Shown: positions 50,805 through 59,305 of the stretch, in pieces
Numbering within the stretch: the first letter of the stretch is position 1
Layout of the letters: each line of letters begins with the position of its first letter
Source: Streptomyces tauricus
Lineage (GTDB): Bacteria; Actinomycetota; Actinomycetes; Streptomycetales; Streptomycetaceae
Assembly (NCBI RefSeq): GCF_014650955.1
Contig: NZ_BMVY01000033.1
Location: 1 to 64,000 of the forward strand
Direction: 5' to 3'
Length of the DNA stretch: 64,000 nt
Program-made: the position numbers and the translations under genes
The notes under the pieces: generated by a model
Seen by the model: the letters and a program-made list of their open reading frames with translations, nothing else
Databases searched by the model: none
What the model was told of the DNA's origin: nothing

Positions 50805-52205
50805 ATGAACGAGTTGGTACCCGGCGGCAATCTGCCCCTGCCCGGCGGCGCCCTGACCCTCGAGGTACCCGGCCCGTTCGACGTGTCGGCGCTCGTCACC
50901 GACGACAGCGGCACGGTGCGCGGGGACGGCGACTTCGTGTTCTACAACCAGCCGGCCGCCCCCGGCGCGCGCCTGAGCGGGCAGACCCTCACGGTCGATC
51001 CGAACGCGCTGCGGGCCGGGGCGAGCCGCGTCACCGTCGTCGTCAGTCCCGCCGAGCCCGGCACCCCGCTGGGACGGCTGCCCGCCCCGACCCTGCGGGT
51101 CACCGGACCCGGCGGTCGCCTCCTCGCCCGGTTCACACCGTCGCGTCCGCAGCGGGAGACCGTACTGCTGCTCGCGGAGATCTACCGCCGCGGGACCACC
51201 TGGAAGCTGCGCGCCCTGGGCCAGGGGTACGCCGACGGACTGGCCGGGATCGCCCGGGACTTCGGCGTGGAGGTGGCCGAGGACACCGACACGGGCCCCG
51301 CCCATGGGTCGGCCCTCAGCAGCCTCAGCCTGGGGGCCGACGCACGTTCCGGAGGCACCCACGGCCTCCCCTCCGCGTACCGCCCCCATGGCACCGGCGG
51401 GTCTGCCGACGGCCCTGGGGGCGGACCCCTCGCGGACGGCTTCCTCGCGCTCGTCAACTCCGCCCGCGCCGCCGTCGGCTCCCCCGCCGTCGTCCTCGAC
51501 AGGCGGCTGACCGCCGCCGCGCGGGCCCACGCCGCGGACATGGCGGCGCGCGGTCGCCTCGGTTCGGAAGGGGCGGACGGGCTCTCCGTGCACCAGCGCG
51601 TGACCGCCGCCGGCTACGCGTACCTGACGGTCGGCGAGCACCTCGTCTCCGGGCCCCGGGACGCGGCGGAGTTCGTGGAGTACTGCCTCTCGGGCGAGCG
51701 GACCCGGCGGACGGTCCGGGACCCCGCTTTCACCGGGACCGGTGTGGCCTGCGTGCCCGACAGCCGGTCCGGCACGCTCTACTGGACGGCGTTGTGGGCA
51801 AGCCCCCTGACCCCCGGGGCACTGGCGCGGACCGCCGCCGGGGTCCTCGCGCTCACCAACGCCGAGCGGCGTGCGGCCGGTCTGCTCCCGCTGGCCGAGG
51901 ACCCCCCGCTCACCCGGGCGGCGCAGGCGCACAGCGCGGACATGGTGGCGCGCGCGTTCTACTCCCACACCTCCCCCGACGGCAGCGAGCCCTGGCACCG
52001 GGCAGCCGCCGCGGGCAGCGCCCGCCGCACCATCGGCGAGAACATCGCCTGCGGCCAGCGCTCCGCCGCCGAGGTCGTACAGGGCTGGATGGACAGTCCA
52101 GGACATCGCGCCAACATCCTCAAGCCCGCCTTCACCCACCTGGGCGTCGGTTTCGCGGGCGGCGGCCCGGCGGGCACGTACTGGACGCAGCTCTTCGGCG
52201 CCTGA
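50805..52205 (+). CDS. TerD-domain protein fused to two CAP (SCP/PR-1) domains
   Basis: 466 residues. Residues about 14-165 match the TerD stress domain (LTLEVPGPFDVSALVTDDSG, GDFVFYNQP, LRAGASRVTVVVSP). After a Gly/Pro/Ser linker two CAP domains follow: about 208-330 (FLALVNSARAAVG; degenerate) and about 345-466, which has the fuller signature with AQAHSADMVARAFYSHTSPDG, GENIACGQ and GWMDSPGHRANIL. TerD proteins are cytoplasmic and CAP domains normally extracytoplasmic. No signal peptide precedes the TerD part, so topology is puzzling. It sits between the S12 hydrolase terminator and a CDF transporter. Confidence 0.88.
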   Translation: MNELVPGGNLPLPGGALTLEVPGPFDVSALVTDDSGTVRGDGDFVFYNQPAAPGARLSGQTLTVDPNALRAGASRVTVVVSPAEPGTPLGRLPAPTLRVTGPGGRLLARFTPSRPQRETVLLLAEIYRRGTTWKLRALGQGYADGLAGIARDFGVEVAEDTDTGPAHGSALSSLSLGADARSGGTHGLPSAYRPHGTGGSADGPGGGPLADGFLALVNSARAAVGSPAVVLDRRLTAAARAHAADMAARGRLGSEGADGLSVHQRVTAAGYAYLTVGEHLVSGPRDAAEFVEYCLSGERTRRTVRDPAFTGTGVACVPDSRSGTLYWTALWASPLTPGALARTAAGVLALTNAERRAAGLLPLAEDPPLTRAAQAHSADMVARAFYSHTSPDGSEPWHRAAAAGSARRTIGENIACGQRSAAEVVQGWMDSPGHRANILKPAFTHLGVGFAGGGPAGTYWTQLFGA

Positions 52206-52371
52206 CGCCGATCCCCCGCCACAGCCCCGCCGCCGCTGTACATCGTCGCAGGTCAGAGGCATGTTAACGATGATGACAACGGTCACCGGTGCAGCCTTTG
52301 CCGATCTCCGCGAGGTGCGCTTCACTGCGGGTGTCGGACACCCGTCGGACATCGCAACGAGGGGGACTCTC

Positions 52372-53376
52372 ATGAGCGCGGACCACGGCCACGAGCACGG
52401 GCCGGGCGGGCACGCGGGGCACTCGCACGGTGTCACCGCGGACGCGGACCGCCGCTGGCTCGCGATCGCGCTGACGCTGATCGCGACGTTCATGGCGATC
52501 GAGGTCGTCATCGGCGTCATCGCCCAGTCGCTCGCCCTGATCTCCGACGCCGCGCACATGCTCACCGACGCCGTCTCCATCGTGCTGGCCCTCATCGCGA
52601 TGCGGCTCGCCGAGCGTCCGGCGCGCGGCGGCTTCACGTACGGCCTGAAGCGGGCCGAGATCCTCTCCGCCCAGGCGAACGGGCTGACGCTGCTGCTGCT
52701 CGGTGCCTGGCTGGCGTACGAGGCGGTGCGGCGGCTGTTCGATCCGCCCGCGGTGGAGGGCGGGCTGATGTTCTACACGGCGCTCGCGGGCATCGCGGTG
52801 AACGTGGCGGCGGCCTGGTGCATCTCGAAGGCCAACCGCACCTCGCTCAATGTGGAGGGCGCCTACCAGCACATACTCAACGACCTGTTCGCGTTCATCG
52901 GTACCGCGATCGCCGGCCTCGTGGTCCTGCTGACCGGCTTCGCCCGCGCCGACGCCATCGCCACCCTGGTCGTGGTGGCCCTCATGTTCAAGGCGGGCTA
53001 CGCGCTCGTACGGGAGTCGGGGCGGATCTTCCTGGAGGCGGCGCCCGCGCATCTCGACCCGGATGCCATCGGGGACCGGCTGGCCGCGCACTCCTCGGTC
53101 GCCGAGGTGCACGACCTGCACGTGTGGACCATCACGTCGGGGACGCCCGCCCTGTCCGCGCACGTCCTGGTCGAACCCGTCGCGGACTGCCACACCGTGC
53201 GCCGGGACCTGGAGAAGATCCTGCAGTGCGACTACGGCGTCAGCCACACCACCCTCCAGGTCGACCACGCCCCGGAGGACGTCCTGGACGTGCGCACCGG
53301 CGGCGGCCCCGCCGACGACTCGCACTGCGAGGCGGCGCACGGTCCGGTGCACCGGGACGAACCGCACCTGCACTGA
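52372..53376 (+). CDS. czcD/zitB-like: cation diffusion facilitator (zinc/cobalt efflux)
   Basis: 334 residues. A His-rich N terminus (HGHEHGPGGHAGHSHG) precedes six helices. The transport site is SDAAHMLTDAVS in helix 2 and the matching HILNDLFAFIGT in helix 5, the H-x3-D pairs that bind zinc. The cytoplasmic C-terminal domain (about 220-310) has the AEVHDLHVWTIT segment. These proteins exchange Zn2+ (also Co2+, Cd2+) for protons. ATG 52372 follows GAGGGGG; an ATG at 52261 in frame is less likely. A His/Asp-rich tail closes the protein. Confidence 0.93.
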   Translation: MSADHGHEHGPGGHAGHSHGVTADADRRWLAIALTLIATFMAIEVVIGVIAQSLALISDAAHMLTDAVSIVLALIAMRLAERPARGGFTYGLKRAEILSAQANGLTLLLLGAWLAYEAVRRLFDPPAVEGGLMFYTALAGIAVNVAAAWCISKANRTSLNVEGAYQHILNDLFAFIGTAIAGLVVLLTGFARADAIATLVVVALMFKAGYALVRESGRIFLEAAPAHLDPDAIGDRLAAHSSVAEVHDLHVWTITSGTPALSAHVLVEPVADCHTVRRDLEKILQCDYGVSHTTLQVDHAPEDVLDVRTGGGPADDSHCEAAHGPVHRDEPHLH

Positions 53377-53379
53377 GCC

Positions 53380-53399
53380 CGGCTCCGGGGCGGGAGCCG
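53380..53399 (+). terminator. small hairpin after the CDF gene
   Basis: CGGCTCC (53380-53386) pairs with GGAGCCG (53393-53399) over six bases, directly after the CDF stop and before popR. The stem is short, so it is only a plausible terminator. Confidence 0.5.
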
Positions 53400-53463
53400 T
53401 GATTCGCCGAGGGCAGAACGTCACGGGCTCCCCGAACCGGGCCGCGTTTCCTAGGGTGGTGGC

Positions 53464-53889
53464 GTGAGCAGCCACGCGTCGAACCGAGCCCGCGTCATTC
53501 CCCTGCGACCCGTCCCGGCCGAGCCGGCGGCGCCTTCGGAGCCGGCCGCACCGGTGGATCCGGAGCCCAGGGAGCCGTTGTGGCGGGACGTCGTGGGTGA
53601 GGTCCTGCGGCGGGAGCGGCTCGCGCAGGAGCGGACGCTCAAGGAGGTCGCCGAGGCGGCCCGGATCTCGATGCCGTACCTCTCCGAGCTGGAGCGCGGC
53701 CGCAAGGAGGCCTCCTCCGAGGTCCTCGCGGCCGCCGCGCACGCGCTCGGGCTCGGTCTCGCCGATCTGCTCGCCCTGTCACACCGCCGCCTCGTGCACC
53801 GGGCGCAGCCCCGGCCCCTCAGGTCCCGCACCGCGCCGCGGCGCACGGAGGCGAGCAGCAGGTACGGCGAGGTCCGGCTCGCCGCCTGA
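53464..53889 (+). CDS. popR: PopR, XRE-type activator of clpP3-clpP4
   Basis: 141 residues: a Pro/Ala/Glu-rich N-terminal 40 residues, then a Cro/C1 helix-turn-helix (about 46-103, RTLKEVAEAARISMPYLSEL) and a basic tail ending EVRLAA. In Streptomyces lividans PopR activates clpP3-clpP4 when the main ClpP1P2 protease fails, and its two C-terminal alanines make it a ClpP1P2 substrate. The same Ala-Ala end and the adjacent clpP genes support the assignment. GTG 53464 is the likely start. It is convergent with clpP4, 42 bases away. Confidence 0.9.
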   Translation: MSSHASNRARVIPLRPVPAEPAAPSEPAAPVDPEPREPLWRDVVGEVLRRERLAQERTLKEVAEAARISMPYLSELERGRKEASSEVLAAAAHALGLGLADLLALSHRRLVHRAQPRPLRSRTAPRRTEASSRYGEVRLAA

Positions 53890-53931
53890 GACGGACTCCC
53901 GGGCCCGTCAGCCTCTTCAGGCGCAGGCGCG

Positions 53932-54561
53932 TCAGGCGGCGGCAGCGGCCAGGCGCCGGCTCAGCACCTCGTCGGCGAGTCCGTACGCCACCGCCTCCTG
54001 TGCCGTGAAGACCTTGTCGCGGTCCATGTCGGCGCGCAGGGTCTCGACGGAGTGGTGGGTGTGGTGGGACAGGACCTCTTCGACCTGGGAGCGGATCCGG
54101 ATCATCTCCTTGGCCTGGAGGCCCAGGTCGGAGACGGTTCCCCGCGCACCGCCGCTCGCGGGCTGGCCGAGCAGCACCCGCGCGTGTTCCAGGATGAAGC
54201 GCCGGCCCGGGTCTCCGCCCGCCAGGAGCACCGCCGCGGTCGAGGCGGCCTGTCCGACGCAGAACGTCGAGATGGGCGCGCTGACGAAGCTCATCGTGTC
54301 GTAGATCGCCATGAGCGAGGTGAACGAGCCTCCCGGTGAGTTGAGGTAGACCGCGATCTCCTGCTCGGGGGCCGCCGACTCCAGGTGGAGCAGCTGCGCG
54401 ATGACGACGTTGGCCACGCCGTCGTCGATCTCGGTGCCGAGGAAGATGATCCGCTCGGCGAGCAGCTTGCTGTAGATGTCGTACGCGCGCTCGCCCTGCG
54501 GGGTGCGCTCGACGACGTTCGGGATCGTGTAGGAGCTCATGCTCGGCGTGTACCGGTCCAT
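53932..54561 (-). CDS. clpP4: ClpP-family subunit (ClpP4) lacking the canonical catalytic His
   Basis: 209 residues of ClpP fold. The nucleophile is kept (GQAASTAA, Ser 107) and so is the Asp (MDRDKVFTAQEA, Asp 182). At the catalytic His position, where ClpP reads M-H-Q-P, this protein reads LLGQPASGG with Gly 132. Ser-to-site spacing (25 residues) is the same as in ClpP3 beside it (Ser 106, His 131), so the change is not an alignment slip. The subunit is therefore probably inactive or needs a partner ring. The first 7 residues may be absent if the ATG at 54540 is used. It starts one base after the clpP3 stop. Confidence 0.93.
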   Translation of the reverse strand: MDRYTPSMSSYTIPNVVERTPQGERAYDIYSKLLAERIIFLGTEIDDGVANVVIAQLLHLESAAPEQEIAVYLNSPGGSFTSLMAIYDTMSFVSAPISTFCVGQAASTAAVLLAGGDPGRRFILEHARVLLGQPASGGARGTVSDLGLQAKEMIRIRSQVEEVLSHHTHHSVETLRADMDRDKVFTAQEAVAYGLADEVLSRRLAAAAA

Positions 54562-54562
54562 G

Positions 54563-55210
54563 TCAGAGTCCCATCCGTCGCTTCGAGGAGGCCGGGCGGA
54601 CGTCGTCGAGCGATTCGACGACCCGGTCGACCATGCCGTACTCCCTGGCCTGTTCGGCGGTGAACCAGCGGTCGCGGTCGCCGTCGCGGGAGATCGTCTC
54701 CGCGCTCTGGCCGGTGTGTTCGGCGGTGATGCGCTCGATGGTCTCCTTGGTGAACTGGAGGTTCTCGGCCTGGATGGCGATGTCGGCGGTGGTGCCGCCG
54801 ATGCCCGCCGAGGGCTGGTGCATCATGATCCGCGCGTTCGGGAGCGAGTAGCGCTTGCCGGGGGTGCCCACGGTGAGCAGGAACTGCCCCATGCTCGCGG
54901 CGAATCCCATGGCCAGGGTCGACACGTCGTTCGGGATGAGCCGCATGGTGTCGTAGATCGCGAGGCCCGCGTGGACGGAGCCGCCCGGGCTGTTGACGTA
55001 GAGGCCGATGTCGGTGCGGGGGTCCTCGGCGGAGAGCAGGAGCAGCTGTGCGCAGACGCGGTTCGCGGAGACCTCGTCGACCTGGGTGCCGAGGAAGATG
55101 ATGCGCTGGTTGAGGAGCTGTGCGGCGAGGTGGTCGTCGAACCGTGACGGAGGGGTGTCCCCCTCCTCGGCCCGGGGGCCCGGGTGGAATCCGGTGCTGC
55201 TGAGTGCCAT
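54563..55210 (-). CDS. clpP3: ATP-dependent Clp protease proteolytic subunit (ClpP3)
   Basis: 215 residues with the complete triad: Ser 106 (GFAASMGQ), His 131 (RIMMHQPSAG) and Asp 180 (DRDRWFTAEQA). The N-terminal 24 residues are a disordered extension, probably a propeptide. ClpP3 would form a tetradecamer with ClpP4 and work with ClpX or ClpC ATPases. The operon is normally off and switched on by PopR when ClpP1P2 is impaired. Stop and the clpP4 start are separated by a single base. Confidence 0.95.
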   Translation of the reverse strand: MALSSTGFHPGPRAEEGDTPPSRFDDHLAAQLLNQRIIFLGTQVDEVSANRVCAQLLLLSAEDPRTDIGLYVNSPGGSVHAGLAIYDTMRLIPNDVSTLAMGFAASMGQFLLTVGTPGKRYSLPNARIMMHQPSAGIGGTTADIAIQAENLQFTKETIERITAEHTGQSAETISRDGDRDRWFTAEQAREYGMVDRVVESLDDVRPASSKRRMGL

Positions 55211-55304
55211 CGCTCCTCCTGGTGGTGGCGCGGCCCGGTGTGCCGCGGTGTCCCCACCCTCGGTCCGCCGGTGGCGGCACGGAAGGAATCTCGGCCCTCA
55301 GCAG

Positions 55305-55321
55305 ATTCGCCGACGGCAGAG
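55305..55321 (-). promoter_or_regulatory. candidate PopR site upstream of clpP3
   Basis: ATTCGCC-GAC-GGCAGAG (55305-55321) resembles the TTCTGCC-N3-GGCAGAA dyad I recall being reported for PopR: the right half matches at six of seven bases, the left half at four. It is 95 bases upstream of the clpP3 start and just beyond the end of the GntR gene. The recalled consensus should be checked before relying on it. Confidence 0.45.
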
Positions 55322-55335
55322 CGGGCGCGGGGCCG

Positions 55336-56079
55336 TCACTTGGTGACCACCAGCGAGAACTCGTACAGGTCGCCGCGGCACAGCGATTCGCCGTACTCGA
55401 CGACGTGGCCCGTCTCGTCGAACGCCGTGCGGCGGACCAGCAGGGCGGCGGAGCCCTCCTTGACGCCGAGCAGCCCGGCCTGGCGGCCGGTCACGTTGAC
55501 CGCGCGGATCTGCTGGGTGGCCCGTACGACCCGCACGCCCTGGGTGATCTGCAGGGCTTCCGAGAGGGAGCCCCTGAGCAGCGACTCGTCCAGGTCGGGG
55601 AAGCGCTCGGCGGAGAGGTAGACGGTCTCCAGGCAGATGGGGAAGCCGTCGCCGAGGCGCAGCCGTTCGATGCGGTGGAGGGTGGTGCCGGGGTCGACGC
55701 CCAGGGCGGTGGAGTGGTGCAGGTCGGCCTCGACGAGTTCCGCGGCGAGGAGTTCGGCGCTGGGCCGGTAGCCGCGTGAGCGCAGGTCCTCGGAGAACGA
55801 GGTGAGCGTCGACGTCTTGGTGACGTGGGGATGGGAGACGAACGTTCCCACGCCGCGCACGCTGCGGATGAGGCCGTCCTCGCGGAGGGCCTGGAGTGCG
55901 CGCCGGGCGGTGGCCCGGCTGACGTCGTACCGCTCGGCGAGCCGGCGTTCGGTGGGCAGCGCCTCGTCGGGCCGCATCCGGGCGATGTCGGCCTGGAGAC
56001 GCCGCCGCAGCGCCTCATGCTTGAAGGAGTCCGTCGTCTGGCCGTCGTTCGTGAGCCTGTCCTCGACCGTCACATTCAC
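55336..56079 (-). CDS. GntR family regulator, HutC subfamily
   Basis: 247 residues: winged helix (about 25-90, PTERRLAERYDVSRATARRALQALREDG) and a UTRA effector domain (about 95-240, including LHRIERLRLGDGFPICLETVYL and the ending YGESLCRGDLYEFSLVV). HutC-type members such as DasR and NagR sense sugar phosphates or amino sugars. It is 30 bases downstream of the GH89 gene on the same strand, in one operon. Likely targets are the two TGGTAC-type palindromes at 58359-58481. Confidence 0.93.
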   Translation of the reverse strand: MNVTVEDRLTNDGQTTDSFKHEALRRRLQADIARMRPDEALPTERRLAERYDVSRATARRALQALREDGLIRSVRGVGTFVSHPHVTKTSTLTSFSEDLRSRGYRPSAELLAAELVEADLHHSTALGVDPGTTLHRIERLRLGDGFPICLETVYLSAERFPDLDESLLRGSLSEALQITQGVRVVRATQQIRAVNVTGRQAGLLGVKEGSAALLVRRTAFDETGHVVEYGESLCRGDLYEFSLVVTK

Positions 56080-56109
56080 CCCGCGGTTCGCACCTGTCCG
56101 CTGTCTGCG

Positions 56110-58293
56110 CTATCTCCGCCGCCCCCGAAGGACGCGGTAGCGGGGCATCAGAGTACGCACCACGTCCAGGGTCGTTCCGGCGGTGTCCGCTTCCGGTGCC
56201 GCCGTGCCGTTCCGGCCGGCCACCCACCGCTCCTCCTGGGCGAGCAGCGACGCCTCGAACTCCTCGGCCCGGTAGGGGGTTCCGGTCGCGAGCGCTCCGG
56301 CGATGTGCTCGTACCAGGAGCGCCAGCGGGGCAGGTGGAACGTGCCGACCAGGCCGGCCCAGTGGCGGCCCGAGTAGTCGTGCAGCTTGCTGTGGGTGTG
56401 GCCCCAGAGGGTGAGCAGGCGGCGCGCGTCCCTCTCGTACAGGTCGGCCTCCGCCGGGGTGGTGGCCCAGCCGCGCGCGTCGGCCAGCCAGGCGTCCAGT
56501 CGTTGTTCGGCCCGGGTGGCCAGCAGCGTGTCCAGGTCCTCGATGGTGGCGAGCAGTTCGCGGGCGGCCCGGTGGAAGCCGTCGGCGTCCCGGGCCAGGG
56601 CCGCGTCCGCCGCCCGCCACTGCCGTTCGCACGCCACATGGGTGAGCACCTGCGCGGTGACGTCGCACAGGTCACGGCCGAGCGGTCCCGCGCTGTCCTC
56701 CTGGGTCGTCTCGTCGGCGAGCAGCGCCCAGGCCTCGGCCAGGGCCGGTGGTACGTCGGGCGACGGGGGGTCGGCGAGGTGGACGGGGAGCTCGTGCCGC
56801 AGATCGCCGTCCAGGGTGGGCCTGCCGATGACCACCGAGCCGGGCGGTCCCGGCCCCTCCGAAGCGTAGACGCTGTCGTGCAGCAGGTCCCAGGCCCGCA
56901 GCAGCCCCGGCGTCGCCCGGCCGTACCGGGCCCGCGTCCAGGTCTCCAGCCAGGCCCGTACGTCGTGGACGGCGCCCTGCCAGGCGACGTCGGCCAGTAG
57001 CTCGTACAGGACCGGATCGGCGCCGAAGGCCTCCATGCTCGCGCCGATCCCGGCCAGCGAGCCGCCGCGTGCGTCGGCGTGCGCGCGGGCGGGTCCTGTG
57101 GCGATCTCGTCCAGTTTTCCGTAGAGCCCGGGCCGTCCGCCGAGGCTGTGGAGCATGCACCACACCCAGGGCTTCTTGCGGTAGCCGTCGGTGCGCTGCC
57201 AGACGGGCCGGTGCTCGGCCCACAGGTCGAGGATCAGCATGCCGTCGTCGGGGATGGCGTCGAGGAAGGCCGCGGTCCGTTCCGGTGTCCAGTAGCGGGC
57301 GCGGTAGGAGAAGGGCCAGGCCTGGAGCACCCAGGTGGCCCGCTCGTCGACCGCCGTCATCACGCCGTGCACCGCCCGCGCGACCTGGGCGAGGCCGGCG
57401 GGGTCGGTCACCGGCGGGGTCGTCTCGATGAACGGGTCGGCGGCGTAGAGGTGGTCGGTGCCGAACAGCCGGGTCTGCTCGGTGAGCAGGGTGGTGCCGA
57501 ACTCCTCGAAGAGCGGGTCGCGCGGGTCCAGCATGCCGACCTCGAAGTCCCACCAGGGAAGGGTCGTCGACCGGGCGCCCCGGTCCGCGATCAGCTCCTG
57601 CGGCACGTGCCCGGAGAAGCCCTGGAGGACCGGGCGCATGCCCAGGGCGCGTTCCCGGTCGAGGATGCGCCGGCCGAGGACGGCGTGCTGGTCGATCCAG
57701 CTCTGTGGCAGCGGACCGGACCAGCCGTCGAGCGAGGCGAGCCAGTTCCACGGCAGGTAGGCCGGGCCGCCGAGGAAGCTCCGGGCGGTCCCGTCGTCGA
57801 GGCCGGCGCTCAGCAGGGCCCGCTGCCAGGCCGCTTCCAGGCCGGTCATCGCCAGCGGGGTGGTCACGCCGTGCAGCGCCATCCAGTCGATGTGGCGTTC
57901 CCAGCGCGCCCAGTCCCAGTACGCGGTGGTGTACCCGAAGGTGCACACGTTGAAGTGGTAGCGGTGCGGGTGGGGCGAGGTCGTGCGGGGTGTCGTGCCG
58001 GTGCGCGGCAGCCGGTCGGGCAGCCGGGGGACGGGCGCGTCCCAGGTGATCTGCGTCCCGCAGGCGCTCCGCAGGTACCGGCGCAGCGCCGAGGCGACCG
58101 CGACCCCGCTGGACCCGCGCAGGGCAACTCCGCCGGGCCCGGCGTCGATCTCGTACCAGTCGGGGCCACTCCCCCCGGGGACCACCTCGGCGGTGAACTC
58201 CGCGGCACGGTCGCCCAGCAGACGCCGCAGCAGCTGCCGGGCGGCCGGGGTTCCTGTGTCCGCTGCTCCGGGGTGTCCTTCGGGAGGTGTCAT
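56110..58293 (-). CDS. cytoplasmic alpha-N-acetylglucosaminidase (GH89, NAGLU-like)
   Basis: 727 residues of the GH89 family. Diagnostic segments are FGYTTAYWDWARWERHIDWM, ALHGVTTPLAMTGLEAAWQ, LGMRPVLQGFSGHVP, ADPFIETTPP (candidate catalytic Glu) and SMEAFGADPVLYELLAD (candidate second Glu). GH89 enzymes remove terminal alpha-linked GlcNAc, as in heparan sulfate, mucin O-glycans or alpha-GlcNAc disaccharides. No signal peptide is present, unlike most bacterial GH89 proteins, so it acts in the cytoplasm. ATG 58293 has AGGAG 11 bases upstream; a longer frame to 58398 would run over the operator. The gntR gene follows it. Confidence 0.92.
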   Translation of the reverse strand: MTPPEGHPGAADTGTPAARQLLRRLLGDRAAEFTAEVVPGGSGPDWYEIDAGPGGVALRGSSGVAVASALRRYLRSACGTQITWDAPVPRLPDRLPRTGTTPRTTSPHPHRYHFNVCTFGYTTAYWDWARWERHIDWMALHGVTTPLAMTGLEAAWQRALLSAGLDDGTARSFLGGPAYLPWNWLASLDGWSGPLPQSWIDQHAVLGRRILDRERALGMRPVLQGFSGHVPQELIADRGARSTTLPWWDFEVGMLDPRDPLFEEFGTTLLTEQTRLFGTDHLYAADPFIETTPPVTDPAGLAQVARAVHGVMTAVDERATWVLQAWPFSYRARYWTPERTAAFLDAIPDDGMLILDLWAEHRPVWQRTDGYRKKPWVWCMLHSLGGRPGLYGKLDEIATGPARAHADARGGSLAGIGASMEAFGADPVLYELLADVAWQGAVHDVRAWLETWTRARYGRATPGLLRAWDLLHDSVYASEGPGPPGSVVIGRPTLDGDLRHELPVHLADPPSPDVPPALAEAWALLADETTQEDSAGPLGRDLCDVTAQVLTHVACERQWRAADAALARDADGFHRAARELLATIEDLDTLLATRAEQRLDAWLADARGWATTPAEADLYERDARRLLTLWGHTHSKLHDYSGRHWAGLVGTFHLPRWRSWYEHIAGALATGTPYRAEEFEASLLAQEERWVAGRNGTAAPEADTAGTTLDVVRTLMPRYRVLRGRRR

Positions 58294-58358
58294 CGTCCGG
58301 ACCGCTCCTGACCAGATCGGCGACTGGCTCGGCGCCACGACCGACGACGGAGCCGGTC

Positions 58359-58481
58359 GTGGTACGTACCACAGAACTCTCGAAGCTAGCCGTGCCACTC
58401 GGGGCGGTCAAGGAAGTCGACCGGAAAGGAGGCGGGTCGGCCGCAGGGCTGGGCACGCTCATCTCCCTCTGGTACGGTCCA
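58359..58481. promoter_or_regulatory. two GntR-type operators in the GH89 / SIS divergent promoter
   Basis: A perfect 14-base palindrome GTGGTACGTACCAC (58359-58372) lies 66 bases before GH89, and a related TGGTACGGTCCA (58470-58481) lies 48 bases before the SIS gene. Both read TGGnnC facing outward, the half-site pattern of HutC-type regulators such as DasR (TGGTCTAGACCA). The 235-base gap holds no other obvious element. Control by the GntR protein encoded downstream of GH89 is inferred. Confidence 0.75.
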
Positions 58482-58528
58482 CAGCCACATCAGCGGCTCC
58501 GTTCGACACCTCGGGTGGCCTCGACACG

Positions 58529-59263
58529 ATGAACGCCGATCTCGTCTATTTCGCCGCACTCCAGGAGAACCTCACCGCGATGGCCACCGCCGAGCGGCCG
58601 GCGATCGAGCGTGCCGCCCGGGCCGTCGCGGACAGCATCGCGGCCGGGGGTGTCGTCCACTACTTCGGCAGCGGTCACTCCCAACTGGTCGCCGTCGAAC
58701 CGCTGCAGCGCGCCGGCGGACTCGCGCCGGTGAACGTCATCGCCGACCCGGCGCTCTCCCCCGCCGCCCCGCGCCACGCCGGGGTGGCCGAGCGCGTCAG
58801 CGGCTACGCGGCGGCGATCCTCCGTACGGCGGACATCAGGGCGGGCGAGGTGGTGATCGTCGTGTCCAATTCGGGGATCAACGCCGTGCCCGTCGAATTC
58901 GCTCTCGGCGCCCGCGAGTCGGGGGCGACGGTCGTCGCGGTCACCAGCCGGGCGCACTCCCTGGCCGCCGAGTCGCGGCATACCGGCGGACAGCGGCTGC
59001 TGGACGTCGCCGACATCGTCATCGACACCCACGGCAGCCCCGGTGACACGGTGGTGCCGCTGGGCGAGCTGGCCGTGGGCGCCCTGTCGACCGTGCTGGG
59101 GGCGGCTCTCGTCAACGCGCTGACCTGCCGTGCGGCCCAGCTGCTCGTCGAACACCACCACCAGGAACCGCCGTTGATCGTCAGCCAGAACACCGACGCC
59201 GACGCCGAGCACCGCAACAACGCGCTGCTGGAGCGGTTCAAGGACCGCTGCCCGAGAGGCTGA
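58529..59263 (+). CDS. SIS-domain sugar-phosphate protein (UPF0309-like)
   Basis: 244 residues: an N-terminal helix bundle, then an SIS fold with the sugar-phosphate loop HYFGSGHSQLVAVEPLQRAGG and the second site VVIVVSNSGINAVPVEFALGA. It matches the UPF0309 group of SIS proteins found in carbohydrate operons. Possible roles are amino-sugar phosphate isomerase/deaminase, etherase or sensor. It is the first gene of the importer operon, divergent from GH89 across the operator region; the substrate-binding protein follows after 42 bases. Confidence 0.88.
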   Translation: MNADLVYFAALQENLTAMATAERPAIERAARAVADSIAAGGVVHYFGSGHSQLVAVEPLQRAGGLAPVNVIADPALSPAAPRHAGVAERVSGYAAAILRTADIRAGEVVIVVSNSGINAVPVEFALGARESGATVVAVTSRAHSLAAESRHTGGQRLLDVADIVIDTHGSPGDTVVPLGELAVGALSTVLGAALVNALTCRAAQLLVEHHHQEPPLIVSQNTDADAEHRNNALLERFKDRCPRG

Positions 59264-59305
59264 CGCCACCGATCCGACCGACGAGGCCATGCCAGGAGGC
59301 CGATG

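Noticed and set aside
52261..52290. Zur-like sequence GTTAACGATGATGACAAC before the CDF gene
   Set aside because: Only the outer three bases and one inner pair are symmetric; the match to a Zur box is too weak to annotate.
49392..52637. Long open frame (over 1000 codons) on the minus strand
   Set aside because: It is antisense to the S12 hydrolase and TerD-CAP genes, which have clear motifs. Composition is that of a shadow frame.
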